DNA from: Macrotis lagotis
Taxonomy: Eukaryota > Chordata > Mammalia > Peramelemorphia > Peramelidae
Direction of reading: 5' to 3'
Length of the DNA: 64,000 nt
Assembly: GCF_037893015.1 (NCBI RefSeq)
Contig: NC_133661.1
Coordinates: 186,136,957-186,200,956, forward strand
Part shown: positions 12,745-23,915 of the stretch, in pieces
How positions within the stretch are numbered: position 1 is the stretch's first letter
Layout of the letters: each line of letters starts with the position of its first letter
Translations under genes and position numbers: made by a program
Notes under the pieces: model-generated
The model's input: the letters and a program-made list of their open reading frames with translations, nothing else
What the model was told of the DNA's origin: nothing
Database searches by the model: none

Positions 12745-13175
12745 GTCCCAGGCAGAATCAATTCTCCATGGGTGAGATTCCTGCCAATGCTTGGAGCCTC
12801 AGAGTATTTATCAGAGGAGAACAAAGAAGGCTAGTTGCTAATTTAGTTGGGAGGGATTCCCTTAGTTGGGAGGGAATTCCTTTAACAGTAATATGGGAAA
12901 AGCCTACAAGTCGACCAGTTTGAAGACTTCAAGGAAATGCCATAGGGGGCCAGAAGATTTTACTTTGAATAAGGTCAATACTGTGAGAATAGCCAGTTCT
13001 CCCCAGTACTACCTGTGTATTCCAAGGAGTGGCTGGCTCCTGGAATCTTTGGAATGCGGCCAAATCACCTATGGAGTGTCTGGAGGGGGGGGGGGGAGGT
13101 GAATTCGTGAGGAAGGCACATCCTCATACAGGCTGGAGAGCACTTACTTATAAGAAAACTTCATTTTCTTATTCA
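12125..13175 (-). repeat. 5' LTR of the ERV-L-type provirus
   Basis: Partner of 5751-6583 with the same ends. It is about 1051 bp, longer only because its purine microsatellite is longer. The non-repetitive parts differ from the partner at a few percent of positions. Confidence 0.88.
12418..12745. repeat. GGAA/GAAA/GGAAA compound microsatellite inside the LTR
   Basis: More than 300 bp of pure-purine repeats with alternating blocks of GGAA, GAAA and a GGAAA-type pentamer. Long open frames in all frames here (Arg/Lys/Glu on one strand, Ser/Phe/Leu on the other) are repeat artefacts. Confidence 0.96.
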
Positions 13176-13180
13176 GCAAC

Positions 13181-15504
13181 TAATAAAAATTGTGATAGCA
13201 ACAACAGAGTCTTTTCTTGTTGGGGTAGAACCTACCACATAATCCCTGGCCCAGAGCTTTTGATGTATTCTACTGAGAGTAGAACCAATAAAAGTGAAGG
13301 TAAAGATGACTTAGGAACTCCTAAAAAAGACAAAGATATTACTCATACTTACCTTATTACTGCCCCCAGGAGAAGTATAATCTCTTAATCTCCAAGGAAT
13401 TGAGCAGACTGCATGAGAATTTCAACTTGAAAAGAAACTTCATGAGTCATTTGAAGCAATGGCTCCAGAGAACAGGATTTAAGAAATGAGATTTTTATTA
13501 GTATCTCTGATCAGTTTCATCTCTGCATCTACTGGTCCACCTAGCTGCTCAAAGGGACTTTAGGGTCCTCTGAAGTACAGAATAAGGTGTGAAAAAGGAG
13601 TAGAGTGGGTCTGTAGCTTCATGCTTTTATGAGTGATGATTTTCTAGTAACCTACATAATTTCTAAGGATCCTTATCCCAAATTGCATTCACTGATGAAT
13701 GGGATCAAAAGTGCTACAGGACTCAGGAATCTATAGTTCACACTCTCTTGGGACACAACTTGCCCTACCAAAATGATAGCATTGGCCATCAGCTCCTGGC
13801 TTTCTTCCAGGAGTTATGCCCAGTCCAGAAGGATGATAGCTCTTGCTTATTCAGGATATGCTGCTTCTGCATCCTTACCTTGGGAACCGCTTTGACCTCA
13901 GTAAATCTATCCAGTGGCCTACTACTGAGGCTTATGATAAAAAGAAGCTTGGAAAGTAGAAGCGTTTCCTATCCAGAAAGAGACTAAGGTCATCTCCTAC
14001 CTAGAAGAAACCACTCATTCATCTTTGCTCTTGACCATAGGTTCATGAGAAGGATCATCAGTTTACTGATGACAATCTTGGCATTAGAGGTCACTTTGTA
14101 GGAACCAAAGAAGGAAATGATTGCTGAGTTCTTGGCTAATTGCTAGCCACTTTCCCCTTCTAGAGAGACAAATCCAATGTTCCCTGTAGGATCTCTTATA
14201 AAGCAGAATTCCTCAGGGATCACACAGAGTTTTATGTGTACTTAGAGATCTCTGAAGGTGATCCAGTGTTATCCAGTCTTTACTTTTCCTTCCATTCGCT
14301 GAGGAGACTCGTAGTTGTCTCCTTTAGATGTTTATGAAAGGACCACAAAAGGGTTTGACTGCTTCCAGGTTGAATCTAGGATCCTTTAGACCTTATCATC
14401 TGAGATATTTTCATAGGTTCATTGAAGGTCACAAGTCCTCTAGACATGCTTAATCCATCCTTCTTATTTCTATTCCAAAATTGAAAAGCCATGTATCAGA
14501 TTCACCAACTTTGCTGGAAAAGTTCAGAAAAGAACATCAGTTAAGACAAAAAAAATCATAGCCCAGTATTGATAATAGCAGTATGATTAGCAACCTCTGT
14601 GGGAGAGAATATTCAGGTGAATTTTCCAACTTGCATTCTGAAAGGCACAGGATTGGACCAAGGTTAAATCTGATTTGCTTCTCTCTCTACCTGTGTTGTC
14701 TCTGTTGAATCCTATCAATTAAAGTTTTGGTAGTAGGACTAGAGGGAAGAAAAATTAGTTTAAAAATTAGTTTAAAACAAAAAGGAACAAAGAGCTCCAG
14801 AAATAAAGCATATCCAACACCATAATCTTATCATTCTTCAAATGAGTTTGGTTTGAGGGGTTCAGTGGTTTTGAGCAGACTTAGGGAAATAGAGATTAAA
14901 GAACAAAAACCTAAGTCTGTCACGCAAGTTTCATTGTACTTATCTAAAAAAATTAAATATTTAAAAAACCATATCACACACTCAGCTAGCAAAAGTGATA
15001 CTACCTCCATCATTCCTTCTTACTAAGTCTTTTTTCCCTAGCATAGATATTTCTGTGACCCTCATAGTGACTAAACCAAATGCCAGTGACCAATGCTAAA
15101 TGACCCTCTTCTCTGTTTTAATATGAGGACATTGCCACAATCAGCAACCATATTGTCAAGTTCACAAAAGACTGGAAAACTTTGTTTCATTTTCTTGAAA
15201 ATTTACTCAATGACAACTCCAGGAAGTGAGGTTTAATCAGCAGATAAAGATAAATATGAGCTTATCAAACTTCAGCATTCACAAAATGAAAATCAAAATA
15301 AGAATAAGGAGAAAATAGCAAAGAAAATTTGGGAGCTTTAAAGCAAAAATTGAGCTCCTTTCTGAAAATTCTATTCCAGTGGCACTTTAACTTTCTTAAA
15401 ACTAAAACTGAATCACTTCCTATGCCTCTTCCAGGCAGCTCAATGAACAACTATCTAGTGGCAGCTGCTTTTTCCAGGACCCAAGGGAAAAACCAAGGAA
15501 AGAT
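13181..15504. other. No recognised gene
   Basis: Moderate-complexity DNA downstream of the provirus with no repeat family I recognise. The 13.7-14.5 kb part is less AT-rich and looks like unique host sequence, but none of its short open frames resembles a known protein. I looked for TPPP2, which lies beyond the NDRG2 promoter in human, and found no trace of it. Confidence 0.4.
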
Positions 15505-15695
15505 CTGTTATTAATAATGAGATTTGTCCTTCATTCTTGAAGAAGAACATGACATCAAGGAGGTGATGCCATTATATGCACATGAATTGGAACTGAGTAA
15601 GGGGGTGCTGTGCTGAGTCACCAGCCTCACTTTCTCCTCCAGAGTCATCTGGGTCCAGAGGCCAGCTATATATCAGCAAGGAAAAAAAGGATAGA
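15505..15695 (-). repeat. Marsupial CORE-SINE, antisense
   Basis: The reverse complement matches the SINE at 18765-19720: the 'cattcttgaagaagaacatg' start, a dinucleotide-like ATG/TGATG block, 'gtgctgagtcac' and 'ctcctccagagtcatctggg'. It is a divergent, truncated copy. Confidence 0.72.
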
Positions 15696-16490
15696 ACTTG
15701 TGTTTAAGGACTTGGGTACTTATTCAATCTACAAAAGAGGAAACTGAAGGAAAACTGAATAATGATCTTCAAAGTATCAATAGTTTCTACCACCAAAAAA
15801 ATAACAACTAGCCTGTTGTCTTTTCACCTCTCTCTAATCATAATACATTTTATAACATGAATAATATCTTTGATCCACAAAATGGCACAATTATTAAAAA
15901 GGAGTTGTGTTAGATTTTTTAAAGAAAGGTCAGGGCACTAATTTGTCTATTGGAATTTCTGCTTTAGATATTTTGCTTTGAAATATGCTGTCTATTAATC
16001 CAAGGCTATCCTGGGCCTACACAAAAAAGTTATGGACTCTTCCTGTCCTCCTGTCCCTTATTCTAGCTTCACAGTCAGAAAGGCTAGGGTGATTAGAAGA
16101 GAGGTACTGAAGGTACACTGTGGGTTGTAGGGAAGGGGAAGGAGCCAAAGAACAAGGATGAGGGTTTCTGTGAAGCTGAGCCTCTAGAGAAGCTGGAAAG
16201 CTGACAAAGTACCTAAGGAAGCTGTAATCTCTCAGGTAGATGAGAGTTGGTGAGAACACTAGATCTCCCACCTGGAGGACTTCTTAGACAGCCCAGGGGA
16301 ACTCTGGACACTACCTCATCACTACCTCATTCCCCCTGCAGAGAACACCAAGAAAGTGTGCTTGAAATCAAGCTGTTAGGATGCATTATTTTCTTGTGTT
16401 CTTCAGGGAAAATATCATAGAAGAGATTTACATTATAATATCCAAACCTAGCCCCCAAATGACTCATGAATTCTTAGTTCAGAATGATTA

Positions 16491-18228
16491 AAATCTTCTG
16501 ACCAAGATGGAGGAGAGAAGACAGGAACAGTTCTAAAGTCTCTAAAGTCTCCTGATCTTTCCCCATCTATGATATGAAACAAACCTCTTAACAGAAATCT
16601 GACCCACAAAGCCCAGAAAGAAGAGCCAGGAGAAAGAACACCTACCTCAGGGTTTGTCTTCCAAAGCAGCCTTGGTTGAGTCAGGGTGGGTGAGTCTGGG
16701 TGCAGAGGGTAGATCAGCCTTGATCAGCCAGATTGGCAGCTGAGAGACTGACCTGCTGGGTCAGTGGTGGGGCCAGACCACCACTTGAGTCAACTAGGGA
16801 GCAGAGGCATTGGTGTTGGCGCTCACCCTCTGGAGCTTGCCAACAGGGCTTGGGGGAGAGTTCCAGTGCAGGAGAGCTGTGGACACCATCCCTGGGCTCC
16901 TCTGGTCTGAGGAACTCTGAGTCCACATCTCCATTGCAGTTGAGGCCTCTTCCCAGAACAAATACAATTACAGACTACTTCTGTCTCAGGCACAGGTGTG
17001 TGTGTGTGTGTGTGTGTATGTGTGTGTGTGAAGAACCAGCCCAGCTGACAATAGGGAGAGGGATGACCTCATCCCAGGGTAAAGCCCACCATTGAATGAA
17101 GGCAGAAGGATTCAATAGCTTCAACCCCTCCTTTCAAGCTAAGGTCAAAAACACTCCAGAGAAAGCAACCAGCACCTCCTACTGGCCAGCCAGAGAAACT
17201 GCACTCAGTGAGTAAAGCCTCTAGGGATCCCGAACCCCTGTGAACCAGCCCCTCCCCAATTCAAGGTCTTAGGAAAATGAAGAAGGGTCAGCGGAAAGGT
17301 GGATCTATAGAAAAATTCTTGGAAGGAAAAGACTCTAACTCAGAGAGACCTAGAACCTCTGAGGAGAATATGATCTGGTCTTCAGCACAGAAAGACTTCC
17401 TTGAAGAAATAAGGAAGGAGTTTAAAAATCAACTGGAAAATTTGGGAGAGACAACTAATACCTTGCAACAACAAAACAAATCCTTAGAAAATACAACTAG
17501 ACAAATATAAAATGAGAATAAATCTCTCAGATCCTCAATTGGACAAATGGAAAGCTCTTTCAAAAGTAGAATTGATCAATTGGAAAAGGAATTGCAAAAA
17601 GGTTAATGAAGAAAACTCCTCCCTAAAAAAAAGAATGGAGTCTGCAGAAACTAATGACTCCATGAGACAGCAAGAGCCAGTTAATCAAAATCAAAAAATA
17701 GAAAAAATAGAAGAAAATGTAAAATACCTCATCAGCAAAACCACTGACCTTGAGCATAGGTCAAGGAGGGTCAACCTGGGAATTATTGGACTTCCTGAAA
17801 ACATTGAAGAGAAAAAAAAGCCTAGACTTTATATTACAGGATTTAGTAATGGAAAATTGCCCTGATATCACGGAACCAGAGGGCAAAGTAGCTATTGAAA
17901 GAATACATCAATCCCCTCCAGAAAAAGATCCTAAAAAAAATGAAAACAGCAAGGAATGTTGTGGCCAAATTCCAGAACTATCAGATAAAAGAGAAAATCC
18001 TGCAAGCAACCAGAAAGAAACAATTTAAATATCAAGGAGCCACAGTAAGGATCTGGAAGGACCTGGCTGCATCAACATTAAGGGATTGAAGGGCTTGGAA
18101 TGAGACATTTCGAAGAACAAGGGAGCTTGGAATGCAGCCAAGAATCCACTATCCCACAAAGCTGAGCCTTCTCTTTCAGGGAAAAAGATGGACATTTAAC
18201 GAAATGGAAGAATTCCAAAATGATTAAA
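16491..18228 (+). mobile_element. L1 or HAL1 5' part: 5'UTR and broken ORF1
   Basis: Begins with the L1-type 5' start (CTTCTGACCAAGATGGAGGA), followed by a 5'UTR of about 780 bp containing a (TG)n tract (16997-17031). ORF1 begins at 17277 (MKKGQRKG...) and shows a coiled coil rich in Lys, Glu, Asn and Gln, then an RRM-like part (SRRVNLGIIGLPENI) and the C-terminal domain (KFQNYQIKEKIL, KQFKYQGATVRI). It is split by a stop near 17508 and by frameshifts around 17800 and 17890-18030. The match ends just after the ORF1 end; no ORF2 and no 3'UTR or poly(A) follow. This is the opposite of usual 5' truncation, so it is either a HAL1-like element or an L1 cut by a later deletion. Confidence 0.8.
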
Positions 18229-18764
18229 ATATTTTTTTAAATTAAGACATTTTAATAAAAGGCACACTTCTCTCAAGGAGAGACTGGTCCTGAAATCCCC
18301 AAATGCTAGATATTATATGCACTTTTAAAGGTTTTGTTCCTGCCCATTTTCACCAATCATTGCCTGGGGTCACAAATCTAATTGATACATTCACCTCCAT
18401 ACATTTTTCCTGCTCACTATACTAATGAGCAAGAACAACTGCCTCCTTGACTTCCTGCAAAGGACAAGAGCACAGACTCTCATTAAAGCCCTGTAAAGTT
18501 ATTTCACCTTTTTTACTTTGTCTCAACTCTCTCCTTTCTATAAATAGGTTGGCATCTCTTAGGTTTCCACAAAGACCAGATATCCTGACTTTTGTAATGT
18601 ATTATCCTCACAGACATCTGTGAGACTCTGACAATACCCTTTCACGCCCTTGTGAAAGCAAAACACTTCATTCTTTCCCATATTAGTTATTATTATTGTT
18701 GATGTTCTATTCCTCACAACAAACATGTGATTTAGGTGCTACTGTTGTACTTATTTTATAGATG
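18229..18764. other. No recognised feature
   Basis: Unique-looking sequence between a LINE fragment and a SINE cluster. No open frame or RNA structure was seen. Confidence 0.4.
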
Positions 18765-19022
18765 AGGAAGTCTTGGAGAGAGCACTGACCTTGGAATCAG
18801 AAGGATAAGAGTTCGACTTTGGTCTCAGACACTTGACTCTTATGAGCTGTATGACCTTGGGCAACTCAACCCTGATTGCCTTGCATCCAGGGCCATCTCC
18901 AGGTGAACAATTCATATCTGGCCACTGGACCTAGATGGCTCTGGAGGAGAAAGTGAGACTCGTGACTTAGCACAGTACCCTTTATTCAAATCCAATTCAC
19001 ATGCTTCTCATGGCATCATCTC

Positions 19023-19536
19023 TGTGATGAAATGTAGGGCATTGTTGGTCTTCACAGGGTGGAGGGGTGCCTCTTTGAAATCCATTCTGAAGGGGGAATG
19101 GTCCCAGCCAATCACAAAACTGGGAGAATTCTCCTAATCCCATTCCAAAAATGACAAACCCAAGATTAGAAGAAACTAGTCCTCAGCTGGTCAAGAGTGA
19201 CCTAGAGATCTTGACCTAATACAACCAAGTTTGTGCAATTAGGTAATTGAATATTATCCCACATATCCCCTGTGACAATTTGGGTTCATCAGCACATCAT
19301 GCATCATATGATGGGGGAATCGTATTAGGGACATGTCATGGGATGGGTGGACCTCTTAGATTGTAACTCAAACTCTGAGAGCCTATGAAAACCCAAGAGG
19401 GAGGGGAGTTTCTGAAGACTATAAATCACTTGATGTTCAAATGTTGCCTTGAAGTACCCATATCCTGCAGGATTCATCAATAAAATCTACAATTTTCTCT
19501 CACTTTAGCAGATTTTTCTTTCATTCATTTATAACA
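19023..19536 (+). mobile_element. Solo LTR inserted in a SINE (fossil)
   Basis: About 514 bp with ends TGTGATG...ATAACA and an AATAAA signal near 19480 followed by a T-rich end, inserted exactly where the host SINE is interrupted. Flanking pentamers (ATCTC left, ATGTC right) form an imperfect target duplication. Family not determined. No internal retroviral sequence remains. Confidence 0.68.
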
Positions 19537-19575
19537 ATGTCCCTGATGTTGTCTTCTTTGAAAATGAAGGACAAA

Positions 19576-19679
19576 TCCAGCCTCAGACACTTAATAATTA
19601 CCTAGTTGTGTGGCCTTGAGCAAGCCACTTAACCCTATTCCCTTGCAAAAAAAAAAAAACCTAAAAAAAAAAAAAGAAA
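19576..19679 (+). mobile_element. WSINE-type SINE, 5'-truncated, with 16-bp target duplication
   Basis: Body 'cctcagacacttaataatta' through 'gcaagccacttaaccctatt' and an A-rich tail with CCTAAA. It is flanked by the perfect 16-bp repeat GAAAATGAAGGACAAA (19560-19575 and 19680-19695). Confidence 0.93.
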
Positions 19680-19695
19680 GAAAATGAAGGACAAA

Positions 19696-19835
19696 GATTA
19701 TTATTACAGTTGAGGAAATGGCAGCAAACAGAAATTGTAGCCTGCCCAGGGGCACATAGCTAGAAGTCAAATTTGAACTGGGATCTTCCTGACCACAGGC
19801 CCAGTGCTCAATTTTGCTGTGCCACTTATCTCAAT
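19696..19835 (-). repeat. MIR-type CORE-SINE, antisense
   Basis: Contains 'acagttgaggaaatgg', 'cacatagctagaagtc' and 'tttgaactgggatctt', the antisense MIR core order. Confidence 0.6.
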
Positions 19836-20079
19836 GGGCTCAAACTTATCTGCACCAGACTCTCTTAATTGAGGGAGGTTGATAACTTAAGGGTTCATGA
19901 TTGCCAGTGTATAGTACAGAACTATCATAGTCAGGAAAAAACAAGATTTCTTCCAAACTTTTAAGGTATAATGAGTAAGCAATTCACCAACAAGAAGAGG
20001 CTGATGCAAATAGACTTGAGTCCTAGATTACATATATAATATTATATATTATATATGATTTTTGCCCAATATTAATCAG

Positions 20080-20345
20080 TTACTTAGCTAGGTGGCATAG
20101 TGTCCTCCAGATCTGGAGGCAGGAACACTTATCTGAGTTCTGTCCTTAATACTTCAAATATCAATTCAGATATTTACTACCTGTGAGACCCTGGGTAAGT
20201 TCCTTTACCCTGTTTTCCCCAGTTTCCTCATCTGTAAAATGAATTGGAGAAGAAAATGCAAACCACTCCAATATGATTGCCAAATAAACCTTAAATGGGG
20301 TCATGAAGTCAGACCAAACTGAAAACAGCTGAACAATAACAGTTA
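20080..20345 (+). repeat. MAR1/MIR-like SINE
   Basis: Head 'agctaggtggcatagtg', then 'cccagtttcctcatctgtaa' and the tail block 'gcaaaccactccaatatg' through 'aaatggggtcatgaagtcag' ending at 'gctgaacaataac', a common marsupial MIR-derived SINE ending. Confidence 0.78.
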
Positions 20346-21312
20346 CTTGAACAAAATTAGCTCATAATGTTTGGTTTGAATTAGATATTCTTTAAATGTT
20401 TTCAGCTCAGTTCACTCATTAAATCTATATTAAATTGAGATAAGCTAAGACTGTTGAATTTATGGCTAAAAGAGAGTACCTAAGTGAGGGATGTCCTTAA
20501 TTCAGCTGTTCCTTCCCTAGCAATAGCTTATCTCAGACAAGAGATCCTATTTTAAGAGAACAGTTGCCTAGGAACTATCTCAAATTCCTAGTGGAAATTT
20601 CTTGTTCATCCCTTCCCTCTCTTGCCTAGCACCCCCTTATCAGGTTCCTTCCTAAGTCATTCTGACCAGGGGTGAATTTAGATATTGGAACTCCCAGATT
20701 ATATCTCCTTCCCAGGTTCCCCTTCCTCCCATCTCCGTTCCCCCCAGCCCCCCCCATTCAACTGTGTCTACTGTAGACTACTTAAGTACTTTCCAGCCTA
20801 ATTCCAGATTGAGGACCCCTATCATGATAGAAGTTGTGATTTTAGAAACTATTGGATTTCCATGCTACTTTAAAAGTGTATTTGTATTTTATTAATTACA
20901 AAAAATTTTTAGACAAAGGAAAGTTCATTTGCTTATTTATAGTTGCAGGGACTCTTCCATTGTCACTTTAAGGCTTACTGGTAGTAAAGTACTGTTTTAA
21001 ATTTTTCAACCTGAAGAGTAGACAGAGTCTTTTCCTAGTTCTAAGGAAAGGTTTATATTCCCCTCCCTCCCTAGTCCTGCTTTCAAGTAAATTCCTGCTA
21101 CTCCAAAAGAAAACCCCTTCCTCTTGTTCCCTCCCTCAGCATGGAGGTCTACTAGGAAATTCTTTACCTCCAACCTTCAAGTCCAGAGTTATGGTTGTAG
21201 ACCCAGCTGCTTTCTCTCTTAAAAATCAGGTCAAACCCTGGTTTTGGAGTTGAGAGGGGACTGGCTTGGGGGCCAGACTGCCAGGTTTTGTGCCCAGCTC
21301 CTGAGGGAGATT

Positions 21313-21376
<64 letters not shown>

Positions 21377-21717
21377 TGCCTCTAGGGCTGGGGTGGGCCC
21401 AGGAAATGGGGGCTTTGAAGTGATCCTTGCCTGATCCTTTAGAGTCTTCTGCTCAGCCCCTCCTTCACTCCAAAAGCCCCAGACAAGAGAGGATGAAAGG
21501 GGCTTTGATGTTCACTGGGAGAGTTGGAAGGGGGGGAAGGCAGTAGTTCTCAGGCTTGGGGGGGGGGTGAGTTTGGAGGTCTGGGGAAGGGAAGAGGGTT
21601 GGTCTATGCAGTCCTTACAGTAGACAGCTTTAGTTCCATTAGCCATTGTTTCCAACTGGTCCAATTCTGAGAATCCCTAAATGGTGTCTGGGAAACTAGG
21701 CTTCAAGGAGTTGGGGG
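20346..21717. other. Upstream flank of the NDRG2 promoter; no gene seen
   Basis: Apparently unique sequence, becoming more G-rich toward the promoter. It contains a long (TG)n tract (21315-21376). No TPPP2 exon or other coding exon was recognised. Confidence 0.45.
21315..21376. repeat. (TG)n microsatellite
   Basis: About 31 perfect TG units. Confidence 0.98.
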
Positions 21718-22058
21718 TGATGCAGGGGTGATGAAGGTAATTGTGAATGTAGAAATTGGGTAGAGATGTAAATTGACTCTTGAGATGTAAATTGAGTAGA
21801 AGTAGAGAATTATAATTGTAACAGAAACAATTTTTAATCTCAAATTGGGTGAAGATCATCATTACCATTGATTCATTGTTTAATGTAAAATGTGTATCCT
21901 GATCTCCTTAGGCTTTACTCTTTACCTAGGAGGGAGTTCACCTTTTGCCCTCTAGATGAGAAGCTAGGCATAAAAACCTGAGCTTGACTCCTGCTCAGGG
22001 CCACAGTCTTCTCTACCAATCTGTGGCCCTGCCAACGATGCTTGGCTGTTCTTTTATC

Positions 22059-22094
<36 letters not shown>

Positions 22095-22187
22095 ACTTGC
22101 TCGTCCTTCCTATGTCTTATAAACTTTTAAATAAATTTTTGTTTTATTTCCACCCTTGCTTTCCCAAGTCTGAATAATGATTCCTCA
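21718..22187 (+). mobile_element. LTR-like element upstream of the CpG island (fossil)
   Basis: About 470 bp with ends TGATGC...TTCCTCA, a TATA-like CATAAAAACC and a TCTG/TC-rich tract, and an AATAAA signal near 22130 followed by a short end block. It shares long blocks with the reverse complement of 24153-24629, including 'gagttcaccttttgccctct', 'aaataaatttttgtt' and 'taatgattcctca'. No target duplication was found. Best read as a solo LTR. Its transcriptional direction points toward the NDRG2 CpG island. Confidence 0.65.
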
Positions 22188-22229
22188 TAGGCCTAGATTG
22201 GGTTGGAGAGTCCCCGGGGGAGCTTGTGT

Positions 22230-23660
22230 GCTAGCAGGAGATGGGGAGGCGCAGTCAAGCCCGGCCTGCCTCATTTTCGGGGCAACCTCCCACCATAAGT
22301 GACTTACACTGGGTGAGGGGCGGGCATGAGGTAACGAAGGTCCTCCTGCGATGCCCACAAAGACAGAGAGCCAGGCAATGCAAAAGCTCCGCACTCGGGG
22401 TCCGGAAGGGTTTGCTCATCTTGGGACGGTGTTGGGCCGCGTTGGTCTCTCCCATTCTCCCTCCTAGTCTTTGGGCCGGGCAAGGAGGGGTTAGCTCAGT
22501 CCACAGCGGGGTCTCTTGGGCCCCAGCCCGGGACACTGTGTACTCCCCCCACCCCCACCCACGGGGTTAACCCCGCCCCCAAGCTGTTTACCCAGGAGTC
22601 AGAGCCCCTGGGGGTCCCCAGCTTCCCCTTCCCCGCCCCCCCCGGGCCATGACCCAGGAGTCCGCGTTGGCCAGTCCCCGGCTCCCCCTCACCGTTCTCT
22701 GCCCCCCGCCCCCTGCTCTATTTATAGCGGCTCTCGGCGCTCCCCGCCCCCCCGGGCTTGTTTTCCAACTACTCGCTCGGGAGCAGAGTAGGCTACGGCG
22801 GGACCCGGAGAGCAGAGGTACACCCCCAGCCCCCCGGGGCCGGCCCTCCCGGGGCTCCCCGAGGCCCCCTGGCCCCGGCCCGGATCCCCCCTGCCCTGCC
22901 CCTTCTCGCCCGAGGGCTGGGGGGGGAAAGCTCGGGAGAACTGGGGTCTGGAATGGGAGAGCCCGGGGGGCAGGTGGCGGGGGCAATGCCCCTGAGAGTC
23001 TGGGGGGCATCACCTCCTGGGCCGCGGGGCGCGACGCCCCCTTCCCCGTCGGGGTGGGGGGAGATGGAAGGGGAGCGCCGGCGACCTCGCAGTGCGGACC
23101 CTCTCTCGCAGCTCCGGACCCTCGCTTCGGCCCCACCCGAGTTGGGGGGGGGGGCACCAGAGCCGGGGCAGGGTCTGCGGGGAAGGGCGTGTTCACGGGG
23201 GGCTGAGGCGGGTTTTGGGGAGCGGGCGGGTCCTAGAGAGGCCGGGGGCGCAGTCGGGCAGCGAGCGTTTGTTGGGCGGGTCCATGGGGGCGGGGAGTCG
23301 GGGCGGGCCTGGGAGTCAAAGACGAGTGAAGGTGGAAGCGGCGCCGAGCCCGCGGCAGCAGGTAGGGGGAGGGGCGGGCGACCCCGGCCCGAGGGCGGGG
23401 GGAGTGGCGAGGCCGGAGAGGGAGGGCCAGTGTGCGCTCGGGGGTGCCAGTTCGGGGAAGCGGGGCTGCGAGCAGGGAGGGAGGCGGCTCCGGAGCCGGG
23501 GTGCAAAGCCGGCCCGCGCCGTGCCCCCGGCCGGGGGTCCCGCGCCCCGGCGGCTTGGAGTCGACCACGAGTGGGTGTCTTCGCCCACACGAATGGGCAG
23601 CGTGTCCGGACACGCGGGAAGCGGTCTCAGGTGCTCGGCTAAGGCTGGCCCTGGAGGGTG
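22230..23660 (+). promoter_or_regulatory. CpG island with TATA box: NDRG2 promoter
   Basis: About 1.4 kb of GC-rich, CpG-rich DNA in an otherwise AT-rich window. A TATA-like CTATTTATAGC (22718-22727) lies about 25-30 bp before a probable start near 22750, and a GAGCAGAG/GTACAC donor follows at 22817. Position and structure fit the NDRG2 first-exon promoter. CpGs remain dense although the downstream gene is broken. By general knowledge, germline methylation would erode such an island, so it has probably stayed unmethylated until recently or still works. Overlapping long open frames on both strands here are composition artefacts. Confidence 0.85.
22750..22817 (+). pseudogene. NDRG2: NDRG2 exon 1, noncoding
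   Basis: Inferred 5'UTR exon between the TATA-positioned start and the donor GCAGAG/GTACAC. The start is inferred from TATA spacing only. Confidence 0.6.
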
Positions 23661-23827
23661 ATGGGAAGCAGGAGGACCCACTTCACAGACCCCAGGGCCA
23701 GGGTCGGAGGAATCCCAGAGATCCCTCCCTACTGTGGCCGCATTCCTTCCTAGGCTCCCCTCTCAGGGCGGACATGAACCTAAGGCTGTGAGGATGGACT
23801 GCATGTAGCCTATCCCAGTCTCACCCA

Positions 23828-23915
23828 TAGGATTTTAGAGTTGGAAAGAAATAACTCTTATTTTACAGATGGGAATACTTTCCCCAAGGTCTTATAACTA
23901 GGCGTTTAATAAAGA
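23828..23915 (-). repeat. MIR-type fragment
   Basis: 'gattttagagttggaaag' followed by 'ttattttacagatggg' and 'ccaaggtcttataacta', an ancient SINE pattern in intron 1. Confidence 0.5.

Larger units (their letters stand above)
5746..13180 (-). mobile_element. ERV-L-type provirus with two LTRs and 5-bp target duplication
   Basis: A proviral fossil on the minus strand. Two direct LTRs (5751-6583 and 12125-13175) bound about 5.5 kb of internal DNA, and the whole is flanked by the direct repeat GCAAC (5746-5750 and 13176-13180). The internal region carries, in coding order, a gag-side stretch, RNase H tail, integrase, dUTPase and an envelope-like region. dUTPase placed after integrase, together with a 5-bp duplication, is typical of class III (ERV-L) elements. 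The space before integrase (about 2.2 kb) is too short for full gag and reverse transcriptase, so a large part is missing, and all coding parts are broken. The LTRs differ by a few percent outside their microsatellite, suggesting an age of several million years. Confidence 0.88.
18765..19720 (+). repeat. Marsupial CORE-SINE split by an LTR and a second SINE
   Basis: Left half (18765-19022) has 'tcagacacttgactcttatg', 'ctggccactggacctagatg' and 'ctctggaggagaaagtgag'. Right half resumes at 19537 with 'ccctgatgttgtcttctttg' and 'aaaatgaaggacaaa'. The same order without interruption, in antisense, is seen at 15.5 kb. A solo LTR (19023-19536) and a WSINE (19576-19679) lie inside it. Confidence 0.78.

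Noticed and set aside
6033-12923. Long Arg/Lys/Glu and Ser/Phe/Leu open frames near 6.0 and 12.4 kb
   Set aside because: They are translations of the purine microsatellites inside the LTRs.
13748-13987. 79-codon open frame as a gene
   Set aside because: No family signature, no splice context and no conserved motif; chance frame.
13181-21717. TPPP2, expected beyond the NDRG2 promoter
   Set aside because: No match to the TPPP2 N-terminal, central or C-terminal motifs was found on the minus strand.
22588-23661. Several overlapping open frames of 120-294 codons on both strands
   Set aside because: They sit in the CpG island, overlap in almost every frame on both strands, are Gly/Pro/Arg-rich and show no domain. 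GC-rich DNA has few stop codons.
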